From Mycobacterium sp. GA-1199 (lineage in GTDB: Bacteria > Actinomycetota > Actinomycetes > Mycobacteriales > Mycobacteriaceae), in NCBI RefSeq assembly GCF_001500045.1, contig NZ_LQIX01000054.1, positions 1 through 64,000 on the forward strand: DNA of 64,000 nucleotides. Direction: 5' to 3'. Shown here in pieces: positions 61,090 through 64,000 of the stretch. A model generated the notes under the pieces. It did not search any database, was not told where the DNA came from, and worked only from the letters and a program-made list of their open reading frames with translations. A program made the position numbers and the translations under genes. How positions within the stretch are numbered: the first letter of the stretch is position 1; every line of letters starts with the position of its first letter.

Positions 61090-62271
61090 ATGTCGAGATT
61101 CTCAGGTCGCGACGCCGTCGTCGTCGGAGCGGTTCGCACACCGGTCGGAAAGGGCAAGCCGAACGGGGCGCTCCACGATGTGCTGCCCGTGGACCTGCTC
61201 GCGCACAGTCTCAGGGAACTGGTGGCCAGGACCGGCATCGACCCGGAACAGATCGACGACGTCATCGCCGGAGCGGTCACCCAGGTTGGCGATCAGGCCG
61301 TCAACATTGCGCGCAACGCCGTTCTGGGCGCCGGGTTCCCCGAATCGGTACCGGGCACGACGGTCGACCGCCAGTGCGGCAGCAGCCAGCAGGCCATCCA
61401 CTTCGCCGCCCAGGGCGTCATCTCGGGCGCCTACGACATCGTCGTCGCCGCCGGGGTGGAATCGATGTCGCGGGTACCGATGGGCTCCAGCGTGCTACCC
61501 GGCAGCGACCCGTTCGGCGCGATGGCCCAGCGCTACCCCGAAGGCCTTGTGCCACAAGGCATCAGCGCTGAGTTGATCGCCGCGAAATGGGGTCTGTCGC
61601 GTCAGCAGCTCGACGAGTTCTCGGCGGGCAGCCACGAGAAGGCGGCGGCCGCGACCAAGGAAGGCCGCTTCGACGACGAACTGATCCCGATCGCCGGTCT
61701 CACCACCGACGAGATCATCCGGCCCGGCACGACCGTCGACACGCTGGCCGCGCTGAAGCCGGCGTTCTACAACCCCGCCTATGAGCAGCGGTTCGGCCAG
61801 ATCGGCTGGAAAATCACCCCGGGCAACTCGTCGCCGCTGTCCGACGGCAGCGCGGCGGTGCTGATCACCACCAGCGAGGTGGCCACGCGTCTGGGTCTGC
61901 GTCCGCTCGCCCGCATCCACTCGATGACCGTCGTCGGCTCCGATCCGCTCTACATGCTGACCGGTGTCATCCCGGCGACGGAGAAGGTGCTGCAGCGTGC
62001 GGGACTCACCCTCGCCGACATCGACCTGTTCGAGGTCAACGAGGCGTTCGCACCCGTCGTGCTGGCCTGGGCACAGGACGTCGGAGCCGATCTCGCCAAG
62101 ACGAACGTCAACGGCGGAGCAATCGCCATCGGTCATCCGCTGGGCGCCAGCGGCGCGCGCATCATGACGACGATGGTCAATGCGCTCGAACAGCGTGGCG
62201 GTCGCTACGCCCTGCAAACGATGTGTGAGGGCGGCGGCATGGCCAACGCCACCATCATCGAGCGGCTCTGA
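61090..62271 (+). CDS. Thiolase (acetyl-CoA C-acyltransferase)
   Basis: 393 aa. Nucleophile Cys in DRQCGSSQQA near residue 97, NEAFAP, His in GHPLGASG and the second Cys in CEGGGMANATIIER. Thiolysis or condensation of 3-ketoacyl-CoA; chain specificity not deducible. AGGAGG five bases before the ATG. Controlled by the operator overlapping its promoter. Confidence 0.93.
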   Translation: MSRFSGRDAVVVGAVRTPVGKGKPNGALHDVLPVDLLAHSLRELVARTGIDPEQIDDVIAGAVTQVGDQAVNIARNAVLGAGFPESVPGTTVDRQCGSSQQAIHFAAQGVISGAYDIVVAAGVESMSRVPMGSSVLPGSDPFGAMAQRYPEGLVPQGISAELIAAKWGLSRQQLDEFSAGSHEKAAAATKEGRFDDELIPIAGLTTDEIIRPGTTVDTLAALKPAFYNPAYEQRFGQIGWKITPGNSSPLSDGSAAVLITTSEVATRLGLRPLARIHSMTVVGSDPLYMLTGVIPATEKVLQRAGLTLADIDLFEVNEAFAPVVLAWAQDVGADLAKTNVNGGAIAIGHPLGASGARIMTTMVNALEQRGGRYALQTMCEGGGMANATIIERL

Positions 62272-62325
62272 GCGAGGGACGGCCCGGTATTCCGCAGGTA
62301 TTGCGCATCCGCATAATCGACAACC

Positions 62326-63120
62326 ATGCGGGTGATCGTGACGGGCGGTAACAGCGGCGTCGGGAAGGCCACGGCGGCGGCACTGGCGGCCGACGGCCAC
62401 AGCGTGCTCATCGCCTGTCGCGATGTGGACAAGGGCCGTCGGGTCGCGTCCGAGATGACCCGTGACGTCGAGGTGGCCGCCCTCGACCTCGCCGACCTGG
62501 CCAGCGTGCGCTCGTTCGCCGATTCCGTCGAATCCGTTGATGTGCTGGTGAACAACGCCGGCGTGATGGGCATGCCGCTGACGCGCACCACCGACGGTTT
62601 CGAATCGCACATCGGCATCAATCATCTCGGCCACTTCGCGTTGACGTGCCTGCTGGCCGACCGGATCACGGACCGGGTGATCTCGGTGGCGAGCGCGACG
62701 TACCTGTTCGCCACTTTGCATCTCGACGACCTGAACTGGCATCGCCGCAAGTACTCGAAGTGGAGCGCCTACGGCGAATCCAAGTTGGCCAACCTCCTGT
62801 TCGTCGCCGAGCTGGCCAATCGGGGTGTGCGCGCCTACGCCACCGACCCCGGCGCCACCGACACCGACATCACCCGATCGCTCGGAATGGGTGAGCATCA
62901 ACGGATCCGGCGCCTGATGCACACCCCCGCCCAGGGGGCCCGGGCCACCTTGCAGGCGGTCACGACCGACCTGCCCAGTGGGACCTATCTGGCGCCGCTG
63001 TTCAATCAGCTCGGCAGGCCCAAGGTCACCCGGTTGCGACGCAAGGCTGTCGATCCGGCGATGGCGCACCGCCTGTGGGACGCGTCGGCCGACCTCACCG
63101 GGTGCGACTGGCCGCGCTGA
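62326..63120 (+). CDS. Short-chain dehydrogenase/reductase (retinol-dehydrogenase-like)
   Basis: 264 aa. Cofactor loop TGGNSGVG near 6, NNAG near 78, Ser in VASATY and YGESK. Follows the thiolase by 54 bp on the same strand. CATAAT lies upstream of the ATG as a possible -10. Its TGA abuts the stop of the convergent DUF4436 gene (TGATCA). Confidence 0.88.
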   Translation: MRVIVTGGNSGVGKATAAALAADGHSVLIACRDVDKGRRVASEMTRDVEVAALDLADLASVRSFADSVESVDVLVNNAGVMGMPLTRTTDGFESHIGINHLGHFALTCLLADRITDRVISVASATYLFATLHLDDLNWHRRKYSKWSAYGESKLANLLFVAELANRGVRAYATDPGATDTDITRSLGMGEHQRIRRLMHTPAQGARATLQAVTTDLPSGTYLAPLFNQLGRPKVTRLRRKAVDPAMAHRLWDASADLTGCDWPR

Positions 63121-63987
63121 TCAGTCCTTCTGTCGCCACCACGCGACGACGTACAGCACCATCGCCGCCGCCAGCGCAATCAGCACCCACAGGACCACCG
63201 CCAAGTCGATCCAGGCGCCCGCCGGTGGCGCGCCGGGCAACAGGTTCCGGAGCGGGACCACCGCGAACAACATCGCCGCGAACCAGGTCGTCAACGGCGG
63301 CAAGAACTTTCGTCGTCCCAGCACCGTCTCGATCGCCACGAAGAGTGCAGCCGCCGGCAGCGCGAGCAGCACCAGCAGGACCCCGACGTCGAACGCGAGC
63401 GCTCCCCTTGTGCGCTCCATCGTGAAACGCACGGTGGACACCCCGTCGGCGGTGCCTTGTTCGGTGTGGACGTCCCATCCGTTGATCTGCCCTGCGACGA
63501 CGATGCCCGCCGCGATCGGGCGTTGTTCCGGGCCGTCGCCCGAGAAAGCCTGCACGCCGATGATGTCGGTGGTGAACCTGTCGAACGGCCAGTCGTCGGG
63601 GTCGCCGACGGCGACCAGCTGGGTCGTCGTGTCATTGGCGGACAATGCGGGGTGGACGTAGATCAGCTCGCCGGAACTGGTCCACGAGCTCAGGCGGATC
63701 GTGACGTCGTCGGTTGCGCCGGTCTGCAGCCCCGGGCCGGGGTGCAGCAGAACGTCGACGACGAACCGGTTCTGCACGGCGTTCATCTCCCGCAGTCGGA
63801 TGATGACGACGGTATCGCCGGTGACCGAGGGCTCGGAGAACTGGAAATGTCGGTGCTCGGGCTCCAGCAGGGCGTATCCCACCAGGGAGCCGATGTAGAC
63901 GGCGATGACCGCGACCACCGTCGTCACGACGGTGACCCGTCGCCGCCTGGGCGTGCCTGATGGCGCCGACGGAACCGCACCTGTCAC
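63121..63987 (-). CDS. DUF4436-family membrane protein
   Basis: 288 aa. One N-terminal helix (about 18-40), a soluble beta domain of about 150 residues outside the membrane, and three C-terminal helices (about 200-220, 232-250, 262-282). Mycobacterial family with no known role. GTG 63987 is near the window edge; upstream context is missing. Confidence 0.78.
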   Translation of the reverse strand: MTGAVPSAPSGTPRRRRVTVVTTVVAVIAVYIGSLVGYALLEPEHRHFQFSEPSVTGDTVVIIRLREMNAVQNRFVVDVLLHPGPGLQTGATDDVTIRLSSWTSSGELIYVHPALSANDTTTQLVAVGDPDDWPFDRFTTDIIGVQAFSGDGPEQRPIAAGIVVAGQINGWDVHTEQGTADGVSTVRFTMERTRGALAFDVGVLLVLLALPAAALFVAIETVLGRRKFLPPLTTWFAAMLFAVVPLRNLLPGAPPAGAWIDLAVVLWVLIALAAAMVLYVVAWWRQKD

Positions 63988-64000
63988 GCGCGGATCGTAG

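Overview
This is a GC-rich actinobacterial chromosome segment, most likely from an environmental, rapidly growing Mycobacterium (Mycolicibacterium-type). The indications are the actinobacterial integration host factor mIHF next to gmk-rpoZ-coaBC-metK, the pyrR-pyrB-pyrC-(PH-like)-carA-carB-pyrF order, the aroC-aroK-aroB-aroQ / pepQ / efp / nusB order, many GTG and TTG starts, dense 4-nt start/stop overlaps, and F420-type (Ddn-like) genes. From memory, two chromosome blocks that lie far apart in M. tuberculosis (about Rv1379-Rv1402 and about Rv2532c-Rv2569c) are joined here by roughly 9 kb of accessory DNA. No rRNA, tRNA, IS, prophage or CRISPR was recognised.

Layout. 1-5.6 kb: a DUF2207 membrane protein (cut by the window edge), priA, a lysoplasmalogenase-like gene, and divergently a LipH-type esterase and a Baeyer-Villiger-type monooxygenase. 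7-11 kb: metK, coaBC, rpoZ, gmk and mihF, with a 62-bp tandem duplication at the metK 3' end. 11.6-20.4 kb: the complete UMP-biosynthesis operon, translationally coupled and headed by a PyrR-binding RNA leader. 20.5-29.6 kb: accessory block with a beta-lactamase-fold hydrolase, an FAD monooxygenase, and a six-gene cassette (GntR regulator, two-cluster ferredoxin, lipoprotein with NosL-like tail, ABC permease, ABC ATPase, AprA-like flavoprotein with a HEAT-repeat tail). 29.8-37.5 kb: nusB-efp-pepQ and the shikimate genes aroQ-B-K-C. 37.5-39.5 kb: an operon ending in a TetR gene, with a nested palindromic operator at its promoter. 39.6-42 kb: a cobalt-type nitrile hydratase operon with a CbtB cobalt transporter gene. 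42-50 kb: prepilin peptidase, aroE, mltG, ruvX, alaS. 50-64 kb: small stress and regulatory genes, rarA, a circularly permuted ATP-grasp / transglutaminase / metallopeptidase operon, and a HxlR-thiolase divergent pair with a 31-bp palindromic operator.

How the parts work together. The pyr operon makes UMP under PyrR control. aroB, Q, E, K and C supply chorismate (no DAHP or EPSP synthase gene is seen here). The nitrile hydratase operon combines both enzyme subunits, an activator and metal supply. The most unusual unit is 22.9-29.6 kb. It looks like uptake of a small sulfonate-like or otherwise anionic substrate coupled to a flavoprotein/ferredoxin redox pair distantly like APS reductase AprAB, with two uncommon domain fusions. 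Its substrate cannot be read from the sequence.
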